A stretch of 52,824 nucleotides of DNA from Gemmata sp. Its GTDB lineage: Bacteria > Planctomycetota > Planctomycetia > Gemmatales > Gemmataceae. The notes under the pieces are model-generated. The model ran no database searches, was not told where the DNA came from, and was given only the letters and a program-made list of their open reading frames with translations. The position numbers and the translations under genes were made by a program. The stretch spans positions 1-52,824 of the forward strand of contig JANWYJ010000014.1 in NCBI GenBank assembly GCA_025055115.1. The letters run 5' to 3'. Numbering within the stretch: position 1 is the stretch's first letter; each line of letters begins with the position of its first letter. Shown piece by piece: positions 34,677 through 43,027 of the stretch.

Positions 34677-35414
34677 ATGATGCTGTGGGCAGGAAGTTCA
34701 TCGTCACCGAGTTTGCGGGGTGTGAACCTGGTTCGCACCTACGGCGACGGTACGGCCCGCCGCGCCGCCTTGCAACACGTGACGATCAACCTCTATCCAG
34801 GTCAGCTGGTGTTGCTGATGGGGCCATCGGGCAGCGGCAAATCGACCCTGTTGGCAATCCTCTCCGGATTGCTGGAACCGGACAGCGGCCAGGTTCTGGC
34901 CGATGACGACGGCCAACTCCGCGATCTCTGGCAAATGAATCCCCAACAACGCGAGCACTTCCGCCGCAAACACACCGGCTTCATCTTTCAAGGTTACAAT
35001 CTGTTCCCGGCCCTCACTGCCCGACAGCAGTTGGAATTGGTGCTGTTGTGGGGTGAAAACGTCAGCCGCCGCGAAGCCCAGCGACGGGCCGACGCCATGC
35101 TCGACCGGCTCGGATTGCTGCCCAACCGGCATAAGAAACCTGCGCAACTGTCCGGCGGCGAGAAGCAACGGGTCGCCATCGGCCGCGCCCTTGTGAAAAA
35201 TCCGACTTTCATGTTCGCCGATGAACCCACCAGCGCCCTAGATTGGGAAAATGGCCAAAAAGTGATCGAACTTCTCCGCGACGCCGCCCACCAACGCGGT
35301 GCCGCGGTACTGTGTGTCTCCCACGACCATCGCTTGCTGCCGTTTGTCGATGTGTATTACCACCTCGACGACGGCCGACTCGAACAACGACCGCTGCCTG
35401 TTGCGCATTCGTGA
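34677..35414 (+). CDS. ABC exporter ATP-binding protein, DevA/MacB-like
   Basis: 245 residues. Walker A GPSGSGKST, Q-loop IFQGYNLFPALT, signature LSGGEKQRVAIGRAL and Walker B FMFADEPTSALDWENG are all present. It powers the exporter formed with the permease just upstream and the HlyD-like protein downstream. Long N-terminal segment (MMLWAGSSSSPSLRGVNLVRTYG) before the usual start suggests the exact start may be internal. A 123-nt gap follows the permease. Confidence 0.9.
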   Translation: MMLWAGSSSSPSLRGVNLVRTYGDGTARRAALQHVTINLYPGQLVLLMGPSGSGKSTLLAILSGLLEPDSGQVLADDDGQLRDLWQMNPQQREHFRRKHTGFIFQGYNLFPALTARQQLELVLLWGENVSRREAQRRADAMLDRLGLLPNRHKKPAQLSGGEKQRVAIGRALVKNPTFMFADEPTSALDWENGQKVIELLRDAAHQRGAAVLCVSHDHRLLPFVDVYYHLDDGRLEQRPLPVAHS

Positions 35415-35500
35415 ACCCCCGGTTGGCGCGGGGTGATCTGCCCGAAGGAGCTACGCTGGCGGAAAACCTTGCGTCATCCCCCTCCCGAGGAGGACTTCAC

Positions 35501-36613
35501 ATGTTTCGCACGATGCGACCGCTGCTCATCGTGTCTGCGTTCGCACTGATGATTGGCAGCATCCTCGGTGCCCGCGCGCTGACCTCCGACGGGGAGAGTA
35601 CAAAATCGGTGCTGGATATTCCGCCCACCAAAGCGGGTCTGCATGTTCTCGGTACCGTCGATACCGATCCACCACCGGTTTCGGTTGGCTTGCCCCCGGT
35701 TCTGCAATCAGGCACCATCGCTGCCGTTCATGTCAAAGACGGTGACCTGGTTGCCGTCGATCAGGCCCTCTACGAATTCGACGCCACCATTCAGAAACGC
35801 GATGTCGAACGGGCCGAATACGCCGTAGCCTATGCCAAAACCAAGGTCGAGGAGGCCAAGGAACTCGAAAAACAACACCAACTGAGCATCGAACATGCCC
35901 AACAAGCTTTGAAGGCTGCGCAAGGCAAACTGGAGCTGGCTACCGCCTACTACAACTTCGTCGATAAGAAACTCGAAGAAAGTTACAAAGCCGATCGCCA
36001 TCCTCCGGACACCTGGCCAGAACGCAAGAAAAGTAGCCTCGAGTTGTATAAAGCCAACGTCGATTATGTGATTGCCAAAAATGAGTGTGAACTCGCGGAG
36101 CTGAAACTCAAACAACTCCAGTCAATGAACCCGCGCGTCAAGGTCGACGAGGCCCAAGCCGCGGTCAAACAAGCCGAAGCCGAATTGCAAAAAGCCAAAT
36201 CGGCGATGGAACTGTGCGTGGTCCGCGCAAAATACGCCGGGACTGTGGAACGGGTCACCATTCGTCCTGGAGCTACGCTTGGCATCAGCACCCGCGACCC
36301 GGCCATGTGGATTATCCCCGCCGGTTCCCGAGTGGTTCGGGCTGAAGTGGAGGCCGAATTTGCCCACCGTGTCAGCGAGCAGCTCAAAGGAAAACCCGTC
36401 GAAATCTACGATCATACCAACCCGGCGCTCACCTATCAAGGCACGGTGCGCCGCATCAGCGATAGTTTCCTGCTGAAACGCGGTAGCGCCGAAAACTTTT
36501 TGGGCGGCGACACCCGGGTGATCGAAGTGGTGATCGAAGTCAATGATCCAGCACCCAAAGATCGCCCGCCCCTGCGGGTCGGCCAGCGGGTGCGCGTCAA
36601 TTTGGGGACCTGA
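35501..36613 (+). CDS. HlyD/DevB-type membrane-fusion protein
   Basis: 370 residues. N-terminal helix or signal (MRPLLIVSAFALMIGSILGA), lipoyl-like strands (VGLPPVLQSGTIAAVHVKDGDLVAVDQALYEFD), then a long Ala/Lys/Glu coiled-coil hairpin from about residue 105 to 235, and beta-barrel part (GTVERVTIRPGATLG ... VEIYDHTNP). This bridges the inner-membrane ABC pump to an outer-membrane exit duct. GAGGAGG sits 7 nt before the ATG 35501. The open frame upstream overlaps the ATPase and is not real. Confidence 0.87.
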   Translation: MFRTMRPLLIVSAFALMIGSILGARALTSDGESTKSVLDIPPTKAGLHVLGTVDTDPPPVSVGLPPVLQSGTIAAVHVKDGDLVAVDQALYEFDATIQKRDVERAEYAVAYAKTKVEEAKELEKQHQLSIEHAQQALKAAQGKLELATAYYNFVDKKLEESYKADRHPPDTWPERKKSSLELYKANVDYVIAKNECELAELKLKQLQSMNPRVKVDEAQAAVKQAEAELQKAKSAMELCVVRAKYAGTVERVTIRPGATLGISTRDPAMWIIPAGSRVVRAEVEAEFAHRVSEQLKGKPVEIYDHTNPALTYQGTVRRISDSFLLKRGSAENFLGGDTRVIEVVIEVNDPAPKDRPPLRVGQRVRVNLGT

Positions 36614-36638
36614 TTCCCACGACCTTGAAGGTTGCCGG

Positions 36639-37574
36639 ATGACGGAATCTTGCGCTGCGCCCGTGTGGTTTTCGGACTTCTCTGGCGCCTCGGCCGCGCA
36701 AGCCTCTTTCCAAGTCCGCCAATCCTTCCGGTATTGTCGCGCTGTCACCGCGGCGGCGGGCAGTTCCTTCCCGCTGGCATTCCGCCTGCTCCCGGCGGCG
36801 AAACGGTCCGCGATGGAGGCGCTTTATGCCTACATGCGGATCAGCGATGATCTGGCCGACCAACCGGGAGAACTCGAACAACGGCGGCAGAAACTGGCGG
36901 CGTGGCGGGCCAGCCTGACGGCGGCCATCGCCGGCCACTTCACCCATCCTATCCATGCGGCCCTGATCGACACCGTTCACCGTTTTACCATTCCTCCGCA
37001 ATATCTCTACGACACCCTCGACGGCATGGAAACCGATCTGGGCCCGGTGCGGATGGCCAACTTCCCCGAACTCTACCGCTATTGCTACCGCGTGGCTTCC
37101 GCCGTGGGTTTAGCGTGCGTACGCATCTGGGGCACGCGGCGGGGAGTGACCGCCGCCGATGTCGAGCCACCGGCCGAGGCAGCCGGTATCGCCTTTCAAC
37201 TGACCAACATCCTCCGCGATTTGGGGGACGACCTCAGCCGCGACCGGGTTTATCTGCCCGCCGATGAACTGGACCACTTCGCCTGCGGTCCCGAACGATG
37301 GCGCGACCCCAGCTGTGCCAACCGCTTCAGAGCCTTGATGCAATTTCAAGTGGCCCGCGCTCGTGCCTACTACCGCCGCAGCCAGGCCTTGCTTCCGCTT
37401 CTCACCACCGATGGCCGAGCTATCTTTCATGTGATGGCCGGCGCCTACCGCCGCCTGCTGGATGAGATCGAACGCCGCCACTACGACGTCTTCACGCACC
37501 GGGTGCGACTGCCGGCGTGGCGGAAAGCCGCCGTCTATCTAGCCGGCTGCTGCATCAAGTCCGGCTTGTGGTGA
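36639..37574 (+). CDS. hpnD: Squalene/phytoene synthase family (presqualene diphosphate synthase-like)
   Basis: 311 residues. Trans-prenyltransferase joining two farnesyl diphosphates. AGSSFPLAFRLLPAAKRSAMEALYAYMR, the first Asp-rich motif DDLAD and second DLGDDLSRDRVYLP are intact. HpnE follows 52 nt downstream, so the HpnD role in the HpnCDE route to squalene fits best; HpnC versus HpnD cannot be separated by eye. No second synthase gene (hpnC) is in the window. The ATG at 36639 is backed by AAGG; the longer frame overlaps the HlyD gene. Confidence 0.83.
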   Translation: MTESCAAPVWFSDFSGASAAQASFQVRQSFRYCRAVTAAAGSSFPLAFRLLPAAKRSAMEALYAYMRISDDLADQPGELEQRRQKLAAWRASLTAAIAGHFTHPIHAALIDTVHRFTIPPQYLYDTLDGMETDLGPVRMANFPELYRYCYRVASAVGLACVRIWGTRRGVTAADVEPPAEAAGIAFQLTNILRDLGDDLSRDRVYLPADELDHFACGPERWRDPSCANRFRALMQFQVARARAYYRRSQALLPLLTTDGRAIFHVMAGAYRRLLDEIERRHYDVFTHRVRLPAWRKAAVYLAGCCIKSGLW

Positions 37575-37626
37575 CGCATAACCCCCATCGGGTAAGGGTC
37601 TGGCCGGGCCACAATCCACATCGCTG

Positions 37627-39093
37627 ATGGCCATTGCCGAAACCGAACAACTTCCCCACATCAACTCTATGCATTCATCGGGATTAGCCACGCCGACTTC
37701 GGCGGTGGTGATCGGGGGTGGGCTGGCGGGTATCGCGGCGGCTGTGGGGCTGGCACAGCACGGTGTTCGTGTCACCCTCGTGGAAGCGCGGAATCGCTTG
37801 GGAGGCCGTGCGGGGTCGTTTACCGATCCCGCTTCAGGGCAATGGGTCGATGCGTGTCAGCATGTCAGCATGGGGTGTTGCACCAATTTTTCGCACCTGC
37901 TGCGCACCATCGGTCTTGAACACTTCTTGAGTCCGCAAACGAAGTTGTACTTCATCACTCCGGATCGGCGGAGGAGTGTCTTCAAAGCCGATCCGTGGCC
38001 GGCCCCACTGCATCTGGGCCGCGCCCTGTGGGGTGCTCATTACCTCACCGAAACCGACAAACTCCGCATTGCGTGGGGGCTATTCGCCCTGCTGCGAGCC
38101 AAGCCCCAGGCCGATCCGCCCCTGTTGCCTTGGCTCGAAGCCCATTGGCAAAACCGCCGGACCATCGACCGCTTCTGGGCGGTTGTGCTCACCAGTGCCT
38201 TGAACGAAACGATTGATCGCATCGGTCTGAAGTATGCCCGGAAAGTGTTCCGTGATGGCTTCTTGCGTCATCGCGACGGGTTCGTGGTGCATATTCCCAC
38301 AGTACCGCTGGGGCGGCTCTATGGAGATGAACTCCGTACCTGGCTGGCCGCGCATCAGGTGCACGTTCGCGAAGGCATCGCGGTGAAACGGTTGCACATC
38401 CTGGCGCGTGAAACCTCGACGGCCGGAATGACCAGCCTCCCCCCCGACAAGAGTTGGACCGTGCAACGTGTAGAATTGCGGGATGGTTCCACACTTTCTG
38501 CGGATTGGTACGTTCTTGCGGTGCCCTTTGATCGCGTCGGCGATGTGATACCGGCGGAAGTGATGGAACAGGAAACGTACTTCGCCAATATCCGGCACCT
38601 GTCGCCGTCGCCGATCACGAGTGTTCATTTGTGGTTCGACCAGCCTGTGCTGACGTTGCCACACGCCGTGTTGATTGATAGCTGCGGGCAGTGGGTGTTC
38701 AACCGTGGTGAGGTCGCGCCGGGGGAATTTTACGTGCAGGTGGTGGTCAGTGCCGCGCGTGAACTGCGCGGGGCAGGCCGTGCGGAAATTCAACGGCGCA
38801 TTGTGGACGAATTGCAGCGGTTGTTTCCTCCGGTGGCGCGGGCGCGGTTGTTGCGGGCCAAAGTCGTGACTGAACACACGGCCACATTCAGCGCGGTACC
38901 GGGAGTCGATCGGTGGCGGCCAGCGCAGGCCTCGCCGATCGCCAATCTTGCGGTCGCCGGCGATTGGACCAACACCGGTTGGCCGGCAACGATGGAGGGA
39001 GCCGTCCGAAGCGGTTACCTGGCCGCGGAGGTGATTCTGGCGCGCCGCGGCCAACCCGTGAAGCTGCTCCAGCCCGAGCTGGGTGAACTCTGA
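37627..39093 (+). CDS. hpnE: Hydroxysqualene dehydroxylase
   Basis: 488 residues. FAD-dependent amine oxidase-like enzyme reducing hydroxysqualene to squalene. N-terminal VVIGGGLAGIAAAVGLAQHGVRVTLVEARNRLGGRAGSF, WVDACQHVSMGCC, the mid-region RFWAVVLTSALNETIDR and C-terminal AGDWTNTGWPATMEGAVRSGYLAAE are the HpnE signature set. Together with hpnD it indicates squalene synthesis for sterols or hopanoids. The start may be 37627 or the internal ATG 37669, since neither has a strong ribosome site. Confidence 0.88.
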   Translation: MAIAETEQLPHINSMHSSGLATPTSAVVIGGGLAGIAAAVGLAQHGVRVTLVEARNRLGGRAGSFTDPASGQWVDACQHVSMGCCTNFSHLLRTIGLEHFLSPQTKLYFITPDRRRSVFKADPWPAPLHLGRALWGAHYLTETDKLRIAWGLFALLRAKPQADPPLLPWLEAHWQNRRTIDRFWAVVLTSALNETIDRIGLKYARKVFRDGFLRHRDGFVVHIPTVPLGRLYGDELRTWLAAHQVHVREGIAVKRLHILARETSTAGMTSLPPDKSWTVQRVELRDGSTLSADWYVLAVPFDRVGDVIPAEVMEQETYFANIRHLSPSPITSVHLWFDQPVLTLPHAVLIDSCGQWVFNRGEVAPGEFYVQVVVSAARELRGAGRAEIQRRIVDELQRLFPPVARARLLRAKVVTEHTATFSAVPGVDRWRPAQASPIANLAVAGDWTNTGWPATMEGAVRSGYLAAEVILARRGQPVKLLQPELGEL

Positions 39094-39216
39094 ACGCACT
39101 GCCACTCCCTGATCCTTGTTCCGGGGTTTTCGGTTGGATAGCTCGCGTTACGGTCTGTCACCGGCGAGCCAGCGCCATTTCTCCCCAGCGCCCGGGTTGT
39201 CCGCCCTGCCGCAACA

Positions 39217-39325
39217 CAACACAGGGTTTCAGATTCCAAAATGCTCGCGACTGGCGTCACTAAGGCTTTGTCACCGACGACTCAGATCGGCAACACAGGG
39301 TTTCAGATTCCAAAATGCTCGCGAC
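39217..39325. repeat. Direct repeat pair across a stop codon, 74-bp offset
   Basis: 39217-39251 and 39291-39325 are identical over 35 bp (starting CAACACAGGGTTTCAGATTC); offset 74 bp. The right copy contains the stop (39303-39305) and last codons of the minus-strand zinc-ribbon gene, which read REHFGI then TGA. The left copy is downstream of that gene in the 209-nt gap to hpnE. Confidence 0.95.
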
Positions 39326-39950
39326 CCTCCTCCGAATTCAGCATCAACAACCCCCACAATCCCGCCAACGCCCCTGGGAGGCAACAGCCATGCGCCAGAT
39401 TCAGCGCCGCCACCACGCACGCGATCCGAGCCAGCGTGTAATAACGGCGCAACGCGATTGCCAGGCCGCCCAACAGCGTCACAACGCTGGCCAGCAACGA
39501 TGCCGGAATCAGCCAGCGGTGCAGGCGGGCAATCTGGTCGGCGTCCTGCTCGTCTTGAGCCGCTTGCTGTTCCGGCGGTGTCGGTTCACCCAGGCCAATT
39601 TTCCGCAAATACGGCAGTTGATCCTTGGCCCAGCCGTGCGCTCCGCCTGGATGGGTGGACATTGCATAAAGTGTCCACACGTTCACTATTGTACCCGCGA
39701 CACCACATAAAAGCAAGCCGAAAGTGGGTAATAACAGCATCACGTCGGGTCGGTGGGGGTGCGAAAGCCGGGTCGACGATGCGGACCGAGCGATCAATTC
39801 GGCCGACGTCAGTTGCCCATCGACGCGAACCGGAGCTCGAAACAACGCCTGACATTCTGGGCATTGAACTTGCTGACCAAGCCAATCGAGAGGGACACGA
39901 ACCAGGTGTTTACACGCGGGACAAGCGATGACTTCGGTTGGAGGGTTCAT
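39303..39950 (-). CDS. Zinc-ribbon membrane protein
   Basis: 215 residues. An N-terminal ribbon (CPACKHLVRV ... VQCPECQALF, two CxxC) precedes a soluble stretch and three hydrophobic segments (MLLLPTFGLLLCGVAGTIVNVWTLYAM, WLIPASLLASVVTLLGGLAIAL, CVVAALNLAHGCCLPGALAGLWGLLML). Same plan as the protein at 10316. Function unknown. ATG 39950 is chosen as it starts at MNPPTEVIACPAC, but no clear ribosome site is seen. Divergent from the membrane protein at 39998. Confidence 0.72.
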   Translation of the reverse strand: MNPPTEVIACPACKHLVRVPLDWLGQQVQCPECQALFRAPVRVDGQLTSAELIARSASSTRLSHPHRPDVMLLLPTFGLLLCGVAGTIVNVWTLYAMSTHPGGAHGWAKDQLPYLRKIGLGEPTPPEQQAAQDEQDADQIARLHRWLIPASLLASVVTLLGGLAIALRRYYTLARIACVVAALNLAHGCCLPGALAGLWGLLMLNSEEGREHFGI

Positions 39951-39997
39951 AGGAATAAGGGTCCTGCGGTGGAAGCGAACCGAACGGAGGTCCGGAG

Positions 39998-40516
39998 ATG
40001 CCCGAGTGGTTAGCAAGCCGATTACCGGAATGGGTCACCGCGTGGCATCTGATCGTCTTCAGTATTGTGTTAGCGGTGAGTATGGCCGCAGTCAGCGCGG
40101 CGATAGTAGGTGTGGTACTGGCACGCCTACCAGCGGATTTCTTTGTCAATCCTCATGCCCAACGTCCCATCGATCGCCACCCGGTCCTCAAAGTGTTCCT
40201 GGTGGGTTTGCGGAATCTGTGTGGTTATGTCCTGATTCTTCTGGGCATTGTGCTATCGCTGCCTGGTGTGCCGGGGCAAGGGTTGCTGACGGTTCTGATG
40301 GGTGTGATGCTGATCGATTTCCCGGGCAAACGGCGTTTCCTGCATTGGTTGGTGTCGCGAGAGGCCATTCTCCGGAACGTGAACCGGCTGCGTGCGAAAG
40401 CCGGACAACCCCCGCTGATTGTGCAGTGGCCCGAACCTTCCCCCCCATCCCCTCGTCACCCACCCAGCCCAGAAAAATCCCGTCACCATGATGGTCCGGA
40501 TGATGGCGACAGATAA
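39998..40516 (+). CDS. Membrane protein with PGPGW-like region
   Basis: 172 residues with an N-terminal helix (WHLIVFSIVLAVSMAAVSAAIVGVVLA) and two close helices (LCGYVLILLGIVLSLPGVPGQGLLTVLMGVMLIDFPGKRR). The pair with a short PGxG turn and FPGKRR end is like the PGPGW transmembrane family. The tail is rich in Pro, Ser and His. Function unknown. Ribosome site GGAGG lies in front of ATG 39998. Confidence 0.7.
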   Translation: MPEWLASRLPEWVTAWHLIVFSIVLAVSMAAVSAAIVGVVLARLPADFFVNPHAQRPIDRHPVLKVFLVGLRNLCGYVLILLGIVLSLPGVPGQGLLTVLMGVMLIDFPGKRRFLHWLVSREAILRNVNRLRAKAGQPPLIVQWPEPSPPSPRHPPSPEKSRHHDGPDDGDR

Positions 40517-40603
40517 TCCGCTGTGAGGGCGCTGCCGATCAGCCCGTGGATGACATTCCACCGCCGGTTGCTCCTGGCCCGCAACGATGGTTCCACAAAC
40601 TGA

Positions 40604-40840
40604 TTGACCGGTGGCAGCCTACGGGAGAACCGCGGCACAGGACAATGGCCGCACAAACCGGTCGACTGGCGGCAACCCTCCCGAGAACCGCAGAGCCGGA
40701 CGGAGGACCCCAACGAGTGGGCCAGCCCCTCTCAAAGCCTATTCCGCCGCGGTGGCTCCGCCGTGGACACAATCGGAGAAGAGGTCGAGGCCATTCTGGA
40801 CACTCTCAAGGCCTATTCCGCCGCGATGGCTCCGCCGTGG
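40604..40840. repeat. Repeat block in 429-nt gap before rsmH, 74-bp offset pair
   Basis: The gap 40517-40945 holds no gene I can support. A 36-bp sequence is present at 40731-40766 and 40805-40840 with 2 mismatches (core CCTATTCCGCCGC); offset 74 bp. Two more diverged copies of about 30 bp begin near 40604 and 40662 (core GAGAACCGC). Confidence 0.88.
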
Positions 40841-40945
40841 CCATCTCCGTGGCGATGACCGGCAGATTCTCCAGGGTGTGCCATTGTGTTTCAGGCGGTG
40901 CCCTGCGGCAGTCGTGAAGCTCGGTAAGCCGCCAAGCTCCATAGG

Positions 40946-41956
40946 TCACATTGTTCCGCTTGTCTCCTCCAAAGCCCGGCAGGCCCAGCGGAGCTTGGCA
41001 GAGCGCGCGCGGGGGTTGGCCGTTCGTTCTGCAAACGTCGGACGAATCGGCGTGTCGCTGATCGTTGCGTACACGCCGGAGCGAAGTCCGGCGCGGAAGG
41101 CTGCTTTCACCAGGCGGTCTTCTCCGCTGTGGAAGCTGATGATCGCGGCGACCCCACCGGGTTTGAGGATGGTGGGAAGTAAGCGGAGCAGATGTTGCAA
41201 GTTCGCCAGCTCGCGGTTGGTGAGAATTCGCAAGGCCTGGAAAACACGGGCGACCGGGGCGAGCCGCTGCTTGCGTTCCGGAGGTGCGCCGGGTGTGCGG
41301 TCGATGCGTACGGGGGCTGCGCTTTCGATCAACGCGCGCAGTTGCTGGGTGCGCTCGATCGGCTGAACGGCGCGCTGACGCACAATTGCGGCGGCGATGG
41401 CTTCCGCGTGTGGTTCATCGCCCCAGTCGCGAAAACATGTCGTCAATTCCTCGTGCGTGAGCACCTGCAGCCATTCGGCAGCGGTACGTCCGCGGCTGCG
41501 ATCCATGCGCATATCGAGCGGACCATCGCGCATGAAGGAGAAACCGCGGTGCTGGTCATCCACCTGCATACTCGACATGCCCAAATCTGCCAGGACCCCA
41601 TCGACCTGCTGAACCCCCTCGCTGGCCAAAAGCGCTGGCAAACCGGCGAAGTTCGCATGATGCAGGGTGAACAATCCGCCGATGGCATCGAGTTTTTCCC
41701 GTGCGGGTTCGAGGTTGGCCGCATCGAGATCGGTGGCGATCAACAGCCCATCGGGAGCGATCCGCCGCAACAACTCCGTGGCATGACCCGCGAAACCCAG
41801 CGTACAATCAGCGATCACATGTCCAGGTTGCGGGTTGAGAGCCGCCAGCACTTCGGCCAGCAATACCGGCGTATGGGAGCCGGGCGCGGTACTACGACGA
41901 ACGCGCTTGCGCCAAAAGGGCCGGCGTTTCTTGGGGGAGGGAAGTTCGTCGCTCAT
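40946..41956 (-). CDS. rsmH: 16S rRNA (cytosine1402-N4)-methyltransferase
   Basis: 336 residues. RsmH (MraW) methylates N4 of C1402 in 16S rRNA. Motifs: SHTPVLLAEVLAALNPQPGHVIADCTLGFAGH, DGVLADLGMSSMQVDD, the RGFSFMRDGPLDMRMD block, ISFHSGEDRLVK (usual SFHSLEDR has Leu in place of Gly) and NPRARSAKLR at the C-terminus. A basic N-terminal extension of 26 residues precedes the family start. In most bacteria it heads the dcw cluster; here it follows a sigma-like gene with 7 nt between them. Confidence 0.95.
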   Translation of the reverse strand: MSDELPSPKKRRPFWRKRVRRSTAPGSHTPVLLAEVLAALNPQPGHVIADCTLGFAGHATELLRRIAPDGLLIATDLDAANLEPAREKLDAIGGLFTLHHANFAGLPALLASEGVQQVDGVLADLGMSSMQVDDQHRGFSFMRDGPLDMRMDRSRGRTAAEWLQVLTHEELTTCFRDWGDEPHAEAIAAAIVRQRAVQPIERTQQLRALIESAAPVRIDRTPGAPPERKQRLAPVARVFQALRILTNRELANLQHLLRLLPTILKPGGVAAIISFHSGEDRLVKAAFRAGLRSGVYATISDTPIRPTFAERTANPRARSAKLRWACRALEETSGTM

Positions 41957-41963
41957 GATCGCT

Positions 41964-42896
41964 TCATTCGGCCGGTGGGGTTTTCCCCCGCATGGCCAAT
42001 AGGCGGCTCAGTTGATCGGCACTCAGTCGCGGATCATCGGTCAGCAGTGAACCGAGTTCGGTGAGGATGAAGCCTTCGAGATCGTCGCCGGTCCAACCTT
42101 CGGCCACGAGTCGGCTGGCCAGGAAGCTGATGGCGCGGTCGCGGAGCTTATCGGTCCGGCGGGTGAGAGTCCCTTCGTTGAGGTTGAAGAATTTGGCGGC
42201 TTCTCGTTGGCTGAGCCGGTAGCGCCAGCGCAAGCCCAGAAGGAGACGTTCGTCGTCGTCAAGAGAACCGAGCCATTCGCGGGCGGCCATGACAAAGACA
42301 TCGTGCCAACGGTCGCTGCCATCGGGCTTGGGGGCATCGAGCGGCATGGCGATTTCATCGTCGGGTAGCGTGGTGATGCCGCTGGATTGCCGGAGTTTCG
42401 ACAAATGCCAGTTTTGGAAGACGCGGATCAGCCAGGGGGCCAAGGGCCGTTGGCCATCGTAGCGTGCAAGCACGGGTAAAGCCCCGTCGCTATCGGGGGC
42501 AATGAGGCTACTCCAGAATTCCGTAACGGCCGTGTCCTGTTTTTCTTCGTCGCGTGGGTAGAGTCGCACGGCCCGTGCCCGCAAGGCATCGACCAGTAAG
42601 CAGTCGCTACGCCCCGTGCGGGCATTGAATAATTCATCCCACGCGGCGTTCTGCCCTTCCAAACAGCCTACACACACCCACCAATCAATCGCATACAGAC
42701 CTTCGAGGTAGCTGGCCCAACACACACTGCCAGGGGTTTTGGGTAAAAACAGGCGGAAGGTGCGTTCCAGATGAGCCATAAAATCGGCTTCGCTCAGTTG
42801 CACGGCCGGCATTTGCAACCGACCGAAGTGGTACAGCAGCTTCACTCGCCCGCGGTCAGCCGCAGTCAGAGCGGGAATGGTAACGGCTTGGCTCAC
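41964..42896 (-). CDS. Sigma-70-like RNA polymerase factor (ECF-type)
   Basis: About 310 residues from GTG 42896 (AGGA upstream). The central region (YDGQRPLAPWLIRVFQNWHLSKLRQ) resembles sigma region 2, and LDDDERLLLGLRWRYRLSQREAAKFFNLNEGTLTRRTDKLRDRAISFL is a region 4 helix-turn-helix. A C-terminal extension and an N-terminal 130-residue part do not look like standard ECF factors. Regulon unknown. Stop and rsmH start lie 7 nt apart, so they share a transcript. Start position is uncertain; ATG 42812 is an alternative. Confidence 0.72.
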   Translation of the reverse strand: MSQAVTIPALTAADRGRVKLLYHFGRLQMPAVQLSEADFMAHLERTFRLFLPKTPGSVCWASYLEGLYAIDWWVCVGCLEGQNAAWDELFNARTGRSDCLLVDALRARAVRLYPRDEEKQDTAVTEFWSSLIAPDSDGALPVLARYDGQRPLAPWLIRVFQNWHLSKLRQSSGITTLPDDEIAMPLDAPKPDGSDRWHDVFVMAAREWLGSLDDDERLLLGLRWRYRLSQREAAKFFNLNEGTLTRRTDKLRDRAISFLASRLVAEGWTGDDLEGFILTELGSLLTDDPRLSADQLSRLLAMRGKTPPAE

Positions 42897-43027
42897 GAAA
42901 ACTATCCTACGTCGCCAGTACGCAATCGGTGATCGACCCTTAACAATCATCGTACACGACATGAGCACAGCCCGGCTATCCGAGCTTTTCGCTGGCCGCC
43001 GGCGCGGGGATTGATGACCGAGGGCTT

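Noticed and set aside
24594-40840. CRISPR arrays at the 73-74-bp repeat pairs
   Set aside because: The repeat sequences differ between loci, each has only two copies and one includes coding sequence; no cas gene is present.
40611-41366. 251-codon plus-strand frame overlapping rsmH
   Set aside because: It runs through repeat DNA and then antisense to rsmH; no recognisable domain.
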